In this document: positions 11,620-22,019 of the stretch, in pieces
How the letters are laid out: the number at the start of each line of letters is the position of its first letter
Position numbering within the stretch: the stretch's first letter is position 1
Assembly (NCBI GenBank): GCA_024734495.1
Contig: JALMQS010000099.1
Coordinates: 70,933,335-70,997,334 of the forward strand
Length of the DNA stretch: 64,000 bases
Source of the DNA: Forficula auricularia
Taxonomy: Eukaryota > Arthropoda > Insecta > Dermaptera > Forficulidae
Reading direction: 5' to 3'
Program-made: the position numbers and the translations under genes
The notes under the pieces: generated by a model
Seen by the model: the letters and a program-made list of their open reading frames with translations, nothing else
What the model was told of the DNA's origin: nothing
The model's database searches: none

Positions 11620-11969
11620 AAGAAACAACGATTAAATAAATAAATTTAATTGTTAAAGGGAACTCGATAAATAACAAAAACATTACTTTGATGGAAGAAA
11701 ACATCTAACAAAAAATTAACTAAAATCAACCGAAAAACAGAAAAAAAGCCCAAGGATTAATTTCCTAGGATATCACCATGAATAAAACCCTTTATCAATA
11801 ACTAATCATAAATGCTCAAAACAATTATGGGCGATAAAAAAAGAATAAAGAAATAAAGTTAGGTATTATCATATGAAAATATTTCTTTTTTGTAAGTAAA
11901 AAGTGATTCAGAGCAAGAGAATATTCTATTATAGAATTTATTTTAGAAGATTATTCGATTACAAAAGAG

Positions 11970-11970
<1 letters not shown>

Positions 11971-12029
<59 letters not shown>

Positions 12030-12031
12030 CT
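11971..12031. repeat. (CT)n(AT)n compound microsatellite
   Basis: An uninterrupted CT tract runs directly into a TA tract. It abuts the repeat beginning at 12040. Confidence 0.9.
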
Positions 12032-12039
12032 AGTATATA

Positions 12040-12660
12040 CTAGTGGCGTGGGGTCCATGGACTGTGGATGCGCTGCATCCCTAAAATTTCAAACGTTTAG
12101 TGTATTTTCATAAATATTGACTTCAAAATTTCAGGATGATCTTTAAATTTACAAATTATTATCCGTAATTTCAAATATTTTTTATTTTTGAAAAGTATAT
12201 TGGTTCTCGAAATGAATTAAAATTGCTGCATAGTTTCAAGGGGCAATTATAATTCATGATTTTTCTGAAAAGTGTGCGGATATAAGGGTTGAAGTCCCTG
12301 TCTAGTATATCTTCCAGTTCAAGCATGTCAAAGATAAGCCCAGACGAGTTTTAGTCGAATAAAAATTGTTCTCGCTGAGGAACTATTTAAATAGTAAGAA
12401 TACAAAAAAGGAATAGATAAAGATGATTCGAAAATTTTTGGACTAATCAATTTCTAAGAACTCTCAATTTATAAGGTCGGAAATAACTAAGTGCTATAGA
12501 CAATTAACAGCTTGCTTTAGCAATAGAATTAGGAAAAATTTAAGATTTTCTTATAGGACAGGCTGATTCATTGTGGAAGATGGTCGATTTCCATTTCAGG
12601 AACTGTGGAGTTTAAGTTACAAGAATTAATTTCGGACTCCTACCCTTAATCACACAAAGA
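12040..12660 (+). repeat. Dispersed repeat family J, plus copy
   Basis: About 620 bases matching, in inverse orientation, 36771-37409. Shared blocks include GATGCGCTGCATCCC / GGGATGCGCTACATTC, TATTGGTTCTCGAAATGAA, GACAGGCTGATTCATTGTGGAA and CTCAATTTATAAGGTCGGAAATAA. The terminus, AGTGGCGTGGGGTCCATGG here and CAGGGGCGTGAGGTCCATG there, resembles hAT ends. No ORF survives. Confidence 0.8.
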
Positions 12661-13960
12661 AGTATCCATTATTTGTATACCGAATCTGTTTGAAAATTTG
12701 ATCTAGATCTTCCTTCCATTTACTCAATAATGAATTAAAAAATCGAATAAAGTCACCTTCTTAAATTGTAGCCACAACATTAACGATCTAAATTCGTAAA
12801 ACATAGACTTTTTTTGGAATCAGGATTCCTTTAAACGATATTATTTAAAAAATTTAATCTACGAATTTTTAACCAAAACAAGATTTTCATTACCTTATAC
12901 TTCAGTTTCTACACAGTTCTTATTTACTGTAGACTAACGGAAATATCTAAGCTTTAAATAATTTAATCTTTAAAATAAAATAAAAAATTGGATCCCAGGG
13001 AAAAAAAACAAGATGGGAAATTTACTCTAATTTCAATCTACATTAATTATGAAAGATTTTCAAATGACTCTAGAATTTGACATTACAAGAGAAAACTTAA
13101 ACATTTTCAAATCAAATAAATTTCAATTTATCATTGACATGTAAATTAAAGGGATAAATAATTTTTCCGCTGGCCGATTTGAAGTGAAATCTTAATTTCT
13201 CAAAAAAAAGATTGAATTAAAAGTCTTTAGTTAAATTCATACTAACCCTATACGAAATTTTAGATTTTTACTTAGAAAAGAGGAGTAAGATGAGAGTTAT
13301 CTCTTAAAATTTTTCATTATTATCTTTATGATATAATGAAATTAAAATCAAATATTGAAGGGATAAAAAACAAAAAATGTATTTAAACATTTTGTAGAAA
13401 CGTAATCCAAATTTAAGTATGACATTTTTGGCAGTTGTAGGCGGTTGGAGTCTTAATTGTAAAACTCGCTAACCATTACTGAGAAATAATATATTTATGA
13501 AGACATGACCAAATGTATTTAATTTGATTGTCTTTGGGAAACCGTTCCTCCCTTTCCCAATAAATATACTATAGCTATTGTAATTATTTATTAATGTATA
13601 ATAATTAAATAATATAGAATTTGTAATTAAAGTAGTAATGAATTAAATTAAATTTTAATCAAAATAGTTTCAAATAATGCATTTAACTAAATATAAATAA
13701 AAGAAAAAAGAAAAAAGACGTAACTTTCATTTAATAGTACCAAAATAAAAAATAAAATAAAAATAAAATACTTAATAGGGATGATAAAATTAACTATTTA
13801 TTTTTCATATTCAAAAGTTTGATTTTATTTCTGAATTTCATTCACATTGAAATCGACATGTTTTTATTTTTTACTCTGAATTAAAATGGATTATTTATAA
13901 TTAAAATATGAATATTAATATTTAATCTTTAAATTTAGAATTCTATAATTTCAATTATTT
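12661..13960. other. AT-rich intergenic, nothing recognised
   Basis: No gene, repeat family or RNA recognised. Confidence 0.6.
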
Positions 13961-13969
13961 CAATTGAAT

Positions 13970-14266
13970 TATATTATATCTAGTAAAGTAAAAAAAAAAT
14001 CTGAATTAAAGGAAATTTTAACATAATAAAATAAAATAATTCAATATATGAATGAATATATTTTATCTTAGAAACGTTTTCAAGATGAATAGTTTTCGAA
14101 TTGTATTAATATTAAATCATATCTAGAAAAGTAAAAAAAAATCAATTATGAATTAAAGGAAATTTTAACATAATAAAATATAATGAAATAAAATAATTCA
14201 ATAATATATCAATGAATATATTTTATTATAGAAATAATATTTTCAAGATGAATAGTTTTCGAATTA
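13970..14266. repeat. Tandem duplication of about 140 bases
   Basis: Two diverged units share ATCTAGTAAAGTAAAAAAA, GAATTAAAGGAAATTTTAACA, ATGAATATATTTTAT and TTTTCAAGATGAATAGTTTTC (13976-14100 and 14119-14264). It lies directly upstream of the MITE at 14318. Confidence 0.75.
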
Positions 14267-14317
14267 ATAAAGTGACAAAAAGTCGATGAATAAAACGCGC
14301 ATATTTGTAACACTCCA

Positions 14318-14775
14318 TGACTCAACACGAGGGTGATCCGCGATTGGAAGTAGGTGTACACCTCTTTGGAAGTATTTTGGAAGTACTTAGAAATATTTGG
14401 AAGTACTTGGAAATATTTGGAAGTACTTGGAAATATTTGGGAGTACTTGGAAATAATTGGAAATACTTGGAAATATTTGGATGTACTTGGAAATATTTGA
14501 AAGTACTTGGGAATATTTGGAAATACTTGGAAATATTTAGAAGTGTTTGGAAATGTTTGGAAGGGCTTGGAAATGTTTGGAAGGGCTTGGAAATGTTTGG
14601 AAGGACTTGGAAATATTTGGAAGTACTTGGAAATATTTGGAAGTACTTGGAAATATTTGGAATTACTTGGAAATATTTGAATTTTGGAATATTTGGAAGT
14701 ACTTGGAAATATTTGGAAGTACAAATGGAAGTAGGTGTACAGCATATTAGGTCGCGGTTCACCCCTTGACTCAAC
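14318..14775. mobile_element. MITE family M with 9-bp TSD and expanded interior
   Basis: The element at 14327-14766 has ends ACGAGGGTGATCCGCGATTGG and, inversely, AAGGGGTGAACCGCGACC, each followed by an inverted TAGGTGTAC block. It is flanked by the perfect 9-bp duplication TGACTCAAC (14318-14326 and 14767-14775), compatible with a Mutator-like mechanism. Other copies at 38840-38992 and about 60846-60983 are 140-150 bases long. This one is about three times longer because its interior is a 20-bp minisatellite. Confidence 0.75.
14365..14725. repeat. 20-bp minisatellite inside a MITE
   Basis: About eighteen tandem units of AAATATTTGGAAGTACTTGG with point variation. The unit has no stop in several frames on both strands, so it creates overlapping ORFs (plus strand WKYLE-type, minus strand KYFQ-type repeats). 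These are by-products of the repeat, not genes. Confidence 0.9.
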
Positions 14776-15015
14776 CCATATGTAATTTAATAATTTTTTT
14801 GATATATGTGATATCTAGAATATTGTATATTTTAGCCACTTAAAAAAATTAATTTGCTCTGTTTTTAAACCCGATCACTTTAAAGGGAAAACAATTAAAA
14901 ATAAAAAAATAAAAAAAGGAATCATGCAAAAATTTATTGAATCCCGAAATTGGAGTAAAATTAAAATTTATATTTTAAATTGGCGAATTGGTTTTAAGGG
15001 ATGTCGATGCTAACC

Positions 15016-15160
15016 TGTCTCTGGCGGTGGCCGAGGGTGGTTTGCGTCTGCAGAGGAGCGAGAGCCACTTGAGGGTGCGAGGCGCGCGCCGAGCCGCGTT
15101 GCTTTATACGCTTCCCGCCCCGCCGATTCCGCCCCTCCCCGCACGGCCCACGCACCCAAC
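15016..15160 (-). promoter_or_regulatory. Candidate GC-box/TATA promoter with first exon, minus strand
   Basis: An isolated GC-rich, CpG-containing island in AT-rich DNA. Read on the minus strand it shows GGGGCGG and GGCGGGGCGGG (about 15140-15112), then TATAAAG (15108-15102), then about 85 bases of GC-rich leader without an ATG and a splice-donor-like CAG|GTTAGC at 15016/15015. That order, GC boxes then TATA with room for a start site about 30 bases on (near 15075), is what a host core promoter with a non-coding first exon would look like. The gene would extend leftwards. No downstream exon was recognised in 1-15000, so this is a prediction. Confidence 0.45.
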
Positions 15161-15239
15161 CCCTAATTGCCACCCCCTCTACCTGTTGAATTGTTCCTCT
15201 TACTATTTTATCTAAATATCTGCAAAAGACTGAATTCAT

Positions 15240-15495
15240 TCACAAAACGAATACGAGAATAACTAGAAAATCAAAAACATTTTAAGAAAATTAAACATAT
15301 TTTTATTTCAAAATGCACTGAAATTAGAAAATTAATTTTCCTTCAATATTCAAAAAATTCCTTTGTAAATAAAATTAAAAGAATGTGCAGTTATGATAAT
15401 TAAATTTTAATCATGAGTTTTCTATAAAAGCGTCATGCGGGTTAATTGCGATATGATGCTGGATCACACCTAGATGGATCATATCTTTTTCATTT
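15240..15495. other. AT-rich spacer, nothing recognised
   Basis: Lies between the promoter candidate and the hAT element. No feature is supported. Confidence 0.5.
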
Positions 15496-16022
15496 CTCTT
15501 GGTCAGTGGCGTAGCGAAAGGGGGGCAAGGGGGGTTACCATGCCCCGGGCGCTACTCACAAAGGGGCGCCAAATGGTCCGCAAAACAAAAATTTGCTGGA
15601 TAATTTTTATTTTTATTATAATTGATTTCTGGAAAATATATTTTAAATTTAGTGCCAGTGTAATAAAATAAATGTTAATTCGTAAATAAAAAGGAAAAAA
15701 AGGAACAGTAATAGTCTAAATCAAACTGTAATAATATATTCATAATAGAAATGGCACGTCTTTTCTACTGGCAGGGCTGACTCGGCCTGTGTCTAGATTA
15801 TCATATACATTTCAAAATCTAGTCTTGTTTTCTCAACTACATTTTTTGTCTCAAATTTAAAGCCTAGTTGAGCCTATGACTTTATTTATTTTACTTTATT
15901 TGTTAATTAATTTGCGAGTATACTTTACATATAATATTATATGGTTTTCGAATGGGGGGGGGGCGCGAAAAAGGTATTGAGCCCCGGGCGCGAGTTAAGC
16001 TCGCTAAGCCACTGCTCTTGAT
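15496..16022. mobile_element. Non-autonomous hAT element, 511 bp
   Basis: The element at 15504-16014 has ends CAGTGGCGTAGCGA and, inversely, CAGTGGCTTAGCGA, and subterminal CCCCGGGCGC in both halves. Flanks CTCTTGGT (15496-15503) and CTCTTGAT (16015-16022) match 7 of 8, as expected for an aged 8-bp hAT duplication. The interior is AT-rich with no transposase. The GC-rich ends explain the short ORF seen at 15474. Confidence 0.75.
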
Positions 16023-16319
16023 GCAGATTTAAGATTTAGCTGACTCCAATAGCCTCAACCAGCAGTAGTCTAGCGATATATATATATCTTATTTAAAAAT
16101 GTCGCGGTCAAAATAACTCTCTTTGATATATATCCACTTAATATATATTAATTAGAAAAATAATTTTAAATGTTTAAAATCGTCTACGATTTTATTTTTA
16201 GTCAAATTGGTATATAGGGATATTTTGTTGGATAATGAAGTAAAATTATTTTCTACTTTTTAGTACATTTAGAAATAAAATCGTGTTTCTTAAAGTTTTT
16301 AATAAAAAATTTTGAAAAA

Positions 16320-16416
16320 TAAATGATTAAGGTCAAATCAAAAAGATCTTAGTAGATAATTATGTATTTATTGTATATCAGAGGGTTTCGCCTCTTGATT
16401 TAACCTTAATCATTTA
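16320..16416 (-). repeat. Decayed foldback copy of SINE family G
   Basis: Outer arms AAATGATTAAGGTCAAATCAA and its inverse (16320-16340, 16396-16416) enclose ATCTTAGTAGATAATTATG and ATATCAGAGGGTTTCGCCTC. These match, in the same order, the left part of the foldback SINE at 19948-20153. Confidence 0.55.
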
Positions 16417-16564
16417 TTTGCACGAAATTTTCTCTGGAGAGAGAAGAATTTGTAGAAATTTTAATTGAAAGTAATGGAAGGCAGCCCAGGAGTAGTGAAG
16501 AAAGAAAAATTAACACATATCAAAATAAGATGTAATTTATTGGATTCTTTCCTCCTTTCCTTTC

Positions 16565-16607
16565 AAACCGACGTTTCGGAGGATTCTTTCCTTCTTCTTC
16601 AGGGTTT
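16565..16607 (-). ncRNA. Hammerhead-like ribozyme motif, type I
   Basis: On the minus strand: helix I AAACC (16607-16603), CTGAAGA (16602-16596), an A, helix II GAAGGA with TCCTCC (one mismatch), GAAACGTC (16577-16570), then GGTTT (16569-16565), the exact complement of AAACC. GAAACGTC holds the GAAA box and a GTC cleavage triplet separated by a minimal helix III of one pair. Confidence 0.65.
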
Positions 16608-17475
16608 CAATCATTTATTTTTTAATATATTTAGCATGATAAACCCGTGAGCTTTTTTTTTAATTTTTGAAAAAAAATTCCATCTATTTAAAAAAAAACA
16701 AAAAAAAAACACTCAAATGTTTCTATTTCTTTCGCGCCAATCCACACAAAAAGTTTTCGCCTCGTAACCACTTTATACATATGAACGATGCTAAAATTTT
16801 AGGTTATGTTTTTTTAACGTGACTGTACTTCTCACACTACTATTTTTTCTTTATGAATGGATCGTTTCCAAGCCATTGACCTTATATCCCCTCCACTAAA
16901 AATAATAGCCCAAAAATGTTTTTGTTTTTTTTATTTTTATCAAAATACGTGGTAAATAATTTCAATTTTTTTTTAAGATACTCCGAATATATTATTCTAA
17001 CAAATATTAGTTTTTCATCAAGGTGGTGAAAGTCTTTCAATAAAAGAAAAGAAAATAATGATCATTTTCCCACCCTTTTCCAATCTACTATATGTAAAAA
17101 ATTTCATTTTTAATTGCAATTATTTCATGTTTGGTGTAGTAAATCGTCTTTAAATTTTAACAGTGTGTTTATTATGCTTTTAATTACTTATATTCCAAGT
17201 TTTGAAGACTTCTTGAATTTTTGCATTTGTGAAAGAACTACCTTAAATACGATATATTAATTTTTGATATCAATATCAATACAGGGCTCTGGACAGTTTC
17301 TCTCTTATTTATTCATATTAGAATATTTTGTGGTAAACTCTTGGGGAACACTTTGCATATTAATTTTTTAAATTTTTAATTATATGGTGTTGCATCATTC
17401 GTTTCTATATTAAATTTTATAAAAGGAATCGCAGTGAATTGGATAAATTAAAACACAGAGTTTTTTATTAAGAGG

Positions 17476-17514
17476 GACAGACGTTTCGTCAATTTTTTTG
17501 ACTTCCTCAGTGTC
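17476..17514 (-). ncRNA. Hammerhead-like ribozyme motif, type I
   Basis: On the minus strand: helix I GACA (17514-17511), CTGAGGA (17510-17504), an A, helix II GTC/GAC with a long AT loop, GAAACGTC (17487-17480), then TGTC (17479-17476), complementary to GACA. Downstream on the same strand comes AATAAAAAACTCTGTG, shared with the hairpin at 6191-6298. Confidence 0.65.
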
Positions 17515-17529
17515 TAAAATGATAAAACC

Positions 17530-18588
17530 AGGAAAATTAGAAAAGAAACTTATAAATAAATTAACTACAAATAAATTTTGATCATTCAGTCAGGTTAGAA
17601 ATACCTCATTTTATCACTCTTTGTCAAAAACAGTTTTTCTATAAGACAAAACATGATATTATATCATATCTTTCTTTAGCCCATTCTTGGCTCACAATAA
17701 TTTGGGAAACGACTTTTTCTTGAACAATTAAAATGTATCGTCGTTTTATATAAAGATAACATAGGTATGTAATGTAGAAACTAAATATCAATGCGACGCG
17801 TCATTGCCCCTTTACATATTTTAAATTATATTTTTTCTATTGATTTTTGGAATTGAGAAAATATTCTATCGTCATCGTAAACTGCTATTCGTATATGGAA
17901 AATTTCAAGAAAATCATTTTGATATAAGTGGGAGAAAATTTGATAACAAGATTTAGATTCGATCTAGACAAGCAGACTGAGAAACCAAGTTAAAAGATTA
18001 TATAAAAGAATTCTATCGAAAAAGATGAGACAAAGTTTCTCTTAATTATTTTTCATTAGAATTCTTTTGCTACAATGCTATCATTTTTTGCATTCAATCC
18101 AAAGAATCGGTTGAGGCAACTATTCTCCAGATCACCCTATCCAAAGCCAAATCTTTCGAGTTCTCTGAAAGTCTCACTTATTCTTCATTATCAAGGGGAA
18201 ATATTCTAAAGTCCAATCTTTCTCATTGTCTTTTCTTTCCATCTTTACCCTCAAAAATATCCCTCACCAACCTCCCACCTTCCACGTGTCACAGCGAGAG
18301 CCTTCTAATTTCACCAATTAAATATATATTAGAAATAAGAAATAAATGTTCTATCCAATCAAAGAATCACATTTAGTTGAACCAATTGAACACGTTGAAC
18401 TTTAAAAAGTAGAAGCAAAGTATTTTTGGTATAAATAATGATTAAAAATGAAAAGATTTAACCAATCCTGTAATAATGGGATTCTATTAGTTAAGTCCTT
18501 TTCTAATTATATTTCTAAGCTAAATAACTTGATTTAAATGAAAGAAAATGAATGTTGTTCATTATCAATTTAATAGGTCCCCCACTTC
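17530..18588. other. AT-rich intergenic with a pyrimidine-rich stretch
   Basis: No gene recognised. Bases 18110-18310 are unusually rich in C and T (TCCCTCACCAACCTCCCACC) and include CCACGTGTC, an E-box-like site, but there is no further support for a promoter. Confidence 0.45.
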
Positions 18589-18589
18589 T

Positions 18590-18975
18590 ACTCTTTCCCT
18601 TTTTTATAGATACTATCACGGCAGGTGCATGAGATAAAATCAGTAATTCCCCCCCCCCAACGCATGCTTTGCGCGTAGCACGCGTTTTGCCGACTCCCAA
18701 CACTCTTTCACGGTCAAATTAGAAAAGTGCCGGATCACTTCATTCGCCAATACGTATATCCCCATGACTTCAAGGAAGTCTCTTTCCCAGCATCCATCTT
18801 TCCCAGCACTTATAATCTTCAAACCTTCAAAACCCGAGTGCATAAACACCTACGTCTCCACCTTCTCACTTAATCAACTTTCCCTTCTATTCGGTAATGC
18901 AAGGGTCTTTCGAGACCATTGAGGCTGCTTCTTTACTTGCTGCACATCCCATCTTGCATTTGATTAAAAAAAAAA
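18590..18975 (+). pseudogene. Jockey-like LINE 3' end, decayed
   Basis: Degenerate frames give FIDTITAG-type sequence, then the conserved C-terminus (ending TYNLQTFKTRVHKHLRLH near 18855), followed by 3' UTR subfamily A (CGGTAATGCAAGGGTCTTTCGAG) and an A-run at 18966-18975. It aligns throughout with the minus-strand copy at 52725-53945. Several frameshifts are present. The short minus-strand ORFs here are shadows. Confidence 0.8.
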
Positions 18976-19684
18976 TTCTATGAAGTCAAAATCAAAAGAA
19001 ATGTGTTGAGCCAGATGTATATATATATATATAGAATAAATTAAAAAAAAAAGCAGAACGAAATCTAGCTTGAATAACATTAAAACATTCAGTAAAACAA
19101 CAGTGGTCTAACTAAACAGTTTCAAGAGACATATCATATGTTCATAGCTGCAAGAACGTAAAATGGGTTCTGAAATAAAACCTACAAAACAATTGAAAAA
19201 TCCTAAATCTCATATTTTGGATGAATCTTGATGAAATCAGAAAATTAACTTCTTAGAACTCACAAAAAAACCTGCCAAGTGCGATTCGAACTTGCATACT
19301 GATATATATTTATACAATACTAGCTGAATGACCCGTCGCTCCATGAATCCAATAAGTCGGCATGCCGCAGAAGAATAATTATATCTTTCCAAATACTTGA
19401 AAATTCTTATTGTTGTTCACAAGAAAAAATTTACAAATTTTCAAAATTTTAATTTAAATACGTACTAAAGTGAAATTAGTCTGGTACAAAGCCTATCGTA
19501 ATTATTCTACTTGAAAATATCTTCATAGGAAAACAAAATATTTTTTTAAATAATTAACCCGAAGATTTGAGTATGTTTTTTGGAAAAATAGATGTATTTT
19601 TTCAAAAATACAACTCACGGTATAAACCAAATACCTATATAAAGAAAGAATTTAAATTATGTTGATTAATGTCCATTATAATTA
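18976..19684. other. Intergenic with small repeat traces
   Basis: Contains AGTTCGAATCGCACTT on the minus strand near 19268-19288, resembling a polymerase III B box, and ACTAGCTGAATGACCCGTCGCTCC at 19319-19342, which looks like a transposon terminus. Neither can be extended with confidence. Confidence 0.4.
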
Positions 19685-19947
19685 GTAGATTATAAATTCA
19701 CAGTTTATTGGACAAAGTTTTTTTATTGAAGCTCTTCTTCAATTTTTGTACAACGTTGTTATTGTGATATTTGTGATTTTGATTGTACCTATATATTTAG
19801 TTGATTTGTTAAGACTTTCACTTAATAGATCTTGGTTCTTGTTTGCAGTACTTGAAAAAGTCTCGAGAGAGACGAAACGTTGTACAAAAATTGAAGAAGC
19901 TTCAATAAAAAAAACTTTGTCCAATAAACTGTGAATTTTTAATCTAC
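19685..19947. mobile_element. Foldback element with degenerate hammerhead motif
   Basis: Arms 19685-19757 and 19873-19947 are near-perfect inverted copies (ATTCACAGTTTATTGGAC, TCAATTTTTGTACAACG) around a 115-base centre. The right arm begins inside the ribozyme-like motif at 19848-19885. Two overlapping ORFs on opposite strands are artefacts of the symmetry. Confidence 0.7.
19848..19885 (+). ncRNA. Degenerate hammerhead-like motif
   Basis: Helix I GTAC (19848-19851), TTGAAAA in place of CTGANGA, an A, helix II GTCTC/GAGAC with GAGA loop, GAAACGTT (19874-19881), then GTAC (19882-19885). Helix I and helix II are perfect, but two core bases differ from the consensus, so the motif is probably inactive. 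Confidence 0.5.
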
Positions 19948-20153
19948 AAAGAATTTAAATTTTAAGGTAAAAAATCTAAGGTTTTAGTAGAAATAGTTTT
20001 ACATTGCATATCAGAGGGATTCATCCCCCCAGGCCCGGAAATCGGGTTAGTATTCGGGATAATCTCCTTAGGGGATGAAGTCATCTGATATGCAATGTAA
20101 AACTATTTCTACTAAAATCTTAGATTTTTTTACCTTAAAATTTAAATTCTTTT
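19948..20153. mobile_element. Foldback copy of tRNA-like SINE family G
   Basis: Long arms (19948-20030 and 20071-20153, with ATCTAAGGTTTTAGTAGAAAT and its inverse) end in TGCATATCAGAGGGATTCATCCCC. The centre (20031-20070) contains CCCGGAAATCGGG. The right arm is the common 3' part of family G, also at 28540-28580 and 32935-32985. Confidence 0.65.
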
Positions 20154-20559
20154 TAAAATATTTTTTGTTAAAAAAATTATACTCTTCCCAAAATAATTAT
20201 TTGACTAAAATTTTAATAGGATTTTTTGATTTCGTGGAAATTCTTATCTTATTGGCTCGCGTCGGCCAAATTCATCCCCGCCTTAAAAAATGTTAAAGGG
20301 TCAAAAAATAAATTTTAACCAGAACAATGAGAAACTAGATACTGCACCAGTTACTCCATTGAAACTTCGTCAAGTGTTTTTCCTCACTATAGTATTATTC
20401 AAGAAGGAGCCGATCACAAGTCGATACTGAGAGGGTCACTTCCCAAATTAAGGCAAGATTATATAAGAAACAGAAAGCTTATTTCAATGTAAGAAATATT
20501 CCACCCCACTGATTTAAATACATCATAATACTATTAGATAAGCAATAGGTAACTAAGAG

Positions 20560-20990
20560 ATTCTCTCCTCAAATTAATACAAGATTACATAAGGATCTTG
20601 GGTGTAAAAGAATATTCACCATAAGAAGAGAAGATAAGAATAGTAAAATAAAGATCTAGAATAAATTTAATAATGACGACCAACCAAAGGATTATTATAA
20701 TAAAATGTCGTTGATATATAAAATAATAAAAGGAACACCCACATATTTATTGGAAAGGATGACACTCGTATATAATTTTGATTATGAAATCAGAAATAGA
20801 AATATAAGGGCAACTCGGTTCAAGACATAGGCAAGATAAAGGACAATATTTTTGGAATGATGGGAATATTAGGATTTAATGGCGTCCTGGAGTGAGTAAA
20901 AGGAAGTCCAATTTGAAGGGAGCATTTGAGGGGTGTTATATTAGAGAGAGGAAGAGCGATCGGTTGTGGGCGATATTGTAAATTGGAAAT
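20560..20990 (+). pseudogene. Non-LTR retrotransposon C-terminal fragment, decayed
   Basis: Degenerate frames read NTRLHKDLGC and then IYKIIKGTPTYLLERM and YEIRNRNIRATRF (about 20710-20830), followed by QYFWNDGN (20849-20872). The order K-I-x-G-x-P-x-Y-L, Y-x-x-R-N-R and F-W-N is that of the domain after the thumb in jockey/CR1-type LINEs (where the last is usually WNSLP). Stops occur throughout. It is not the same family as the copies at 43.7 and 52.7 kb. Confidence 0.6.
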
Positions 20991-21005
20991 GTATTTTGAT
21001 GTTTG

Positions 21006-21310
21006 TATAGCAAAGAGGCGACTGTGGGTCAGTGGTTAGAGTGTCGGGCCGCTGGCCTGAAATACGCTGGTTCGAGACTGAGTCTCGGCAGATATTTGCA
21101 GTCGCCTCCTCTTGGAAAGCAATGGCAACCTACAAAGAGTATAATTGCCTAGTAACCTCTCCAAACTAGCCGTTCGGAACCAGCGTTAAAAAGTAGGTCC
21201 CGTATATCTGTGTAAAAACAGCTAATCACACTCAGCACAGGTATATGTGGAGAGAAGGCAAAACGTCAGGGAGACCTGATATGGCACTTAAAGAAGAATA
21301 GCAAATATGC
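21006..21310 (+). mobile_element. tRNA-derived SINE
   Basis: The head carries a polymerase III A box (TGGGTCAGTGGTTAGAGTG, 21024-21042) and a B box (GGTTCGAGACT, 21069-21079) at tRNA-like spacing. The body (GGCAACCTACAAAGAGTATAA, ATCACACTCAGCACAGG) is non-tRNA and non-coding. The end is CACTTAAAGAAGAATAG, close to the AAG-repeat tails of the RTE-like LINEs at 50905 and 54911, so it may be mobilised by that machinery. No full cloverleaf is evident, so it is not a functional tRNA gene. Confidence 0.75.
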
Positions 21311-21409
21311 TGAATAGAGATTATTATTATATGTATTATAATACCAACAATTAGGCTTATTACAAATAACACCCGTTAAAAATAGGTAAAAATTGTTTTT
21401 GTTTTGTTT

Positions 21410-22000
21410 TTATATGGGTTGCACCAAAAAACATCTTGTAGTATAGAACTTAAAAGATCCTTGCATTACCAAAAGATGAGGAGAAAGTGATCAAGTGAAA
21501 GGTTGGAGAAGTAGGTATCTAAAGAGCCATCCATAAATTACATCACACAGTAAGGGGGGAGGGAGATCTCTGATTTGTAACAAAATATGATAAGGGGGCC
21601 CGTGGATCTTAAAAATTGTGATGTTACAAAGTCAAATTAAAAAATTTTCAAATATATTTTTTAGATTTCATAATATGAATCAAAATAAAGTTAAACTTAA
21701 AATAATTAAATCCCTTTTTGAGTTTAATTAAAAAGAAAAAATTCTTCAATTATTAAATTATAGGGTGTAAAAGTGATAGTGTGACGTCACAATACAGGGG
21801 GCTTAATGAAAATGTAACAGAATGTGATACAGGAGGAGGGGGGTCTAAAAATCTTTAAATTTGTGTGACGTAATTTATGGATGGTCCCTAAACACCTGGG
21901 CCTTGAAAATTATAAGTGTCGGTAAAGAAAGAGGCCGGAAGAGACTTCAGGCTTCTTGAAGTCATTGGGAATAACGAATTGGTGAAAAAGTGAAAAGTAA
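21410..22000 (-). pseudogene. Jockey-like LINE 3' end, split by a MITE
   Basis: 21410-21520 is the minus-strand 3' UTR of jockey subfamily A (inverse of CTTTTGGTAATGCAAGGATC). 21892-22000 resumes the same element (CACCTGGGCCTTGAAAATTATAAG, CTTCTTGAAGTCATTGGG), matching 52862-52955. The gap is filled exactly by the Harbinger MITE at 21523-21888. Coding capacity is lost. Confidence 0.75.
21520..21891. mobile_element. PIF/Harbinger-like MITE nested in a LINE, TSD TAA
   Basis: The element at 21523-21888 (366 bp) has ends AGAGCCATCCATAAATTAC and, inversely, GGGACCATCCATAAATTAC. It is flanked by TAA at 21520-21522 and 21889-21891. Same family as 3687-3958. The interior is AT-rich with G-runs and no ORF. 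Confidence 0.8.
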
Positions 22001-22019
22001 CCGTGGAAGTCGACGTATC

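Noticed and set aside
14209..14774. Overlapping ORFs of up to 178 codons on both strands with aromatic repeats
   Set aside because: They are translations of the 20-bp minisatellite; all phases are stop-free because of the unit sequence.
18515..18849. Minus-strand ORFs of 62 and 69 codons
   Set aside because: Antisense shadows of the jockey 3' fragment on the plus strand.
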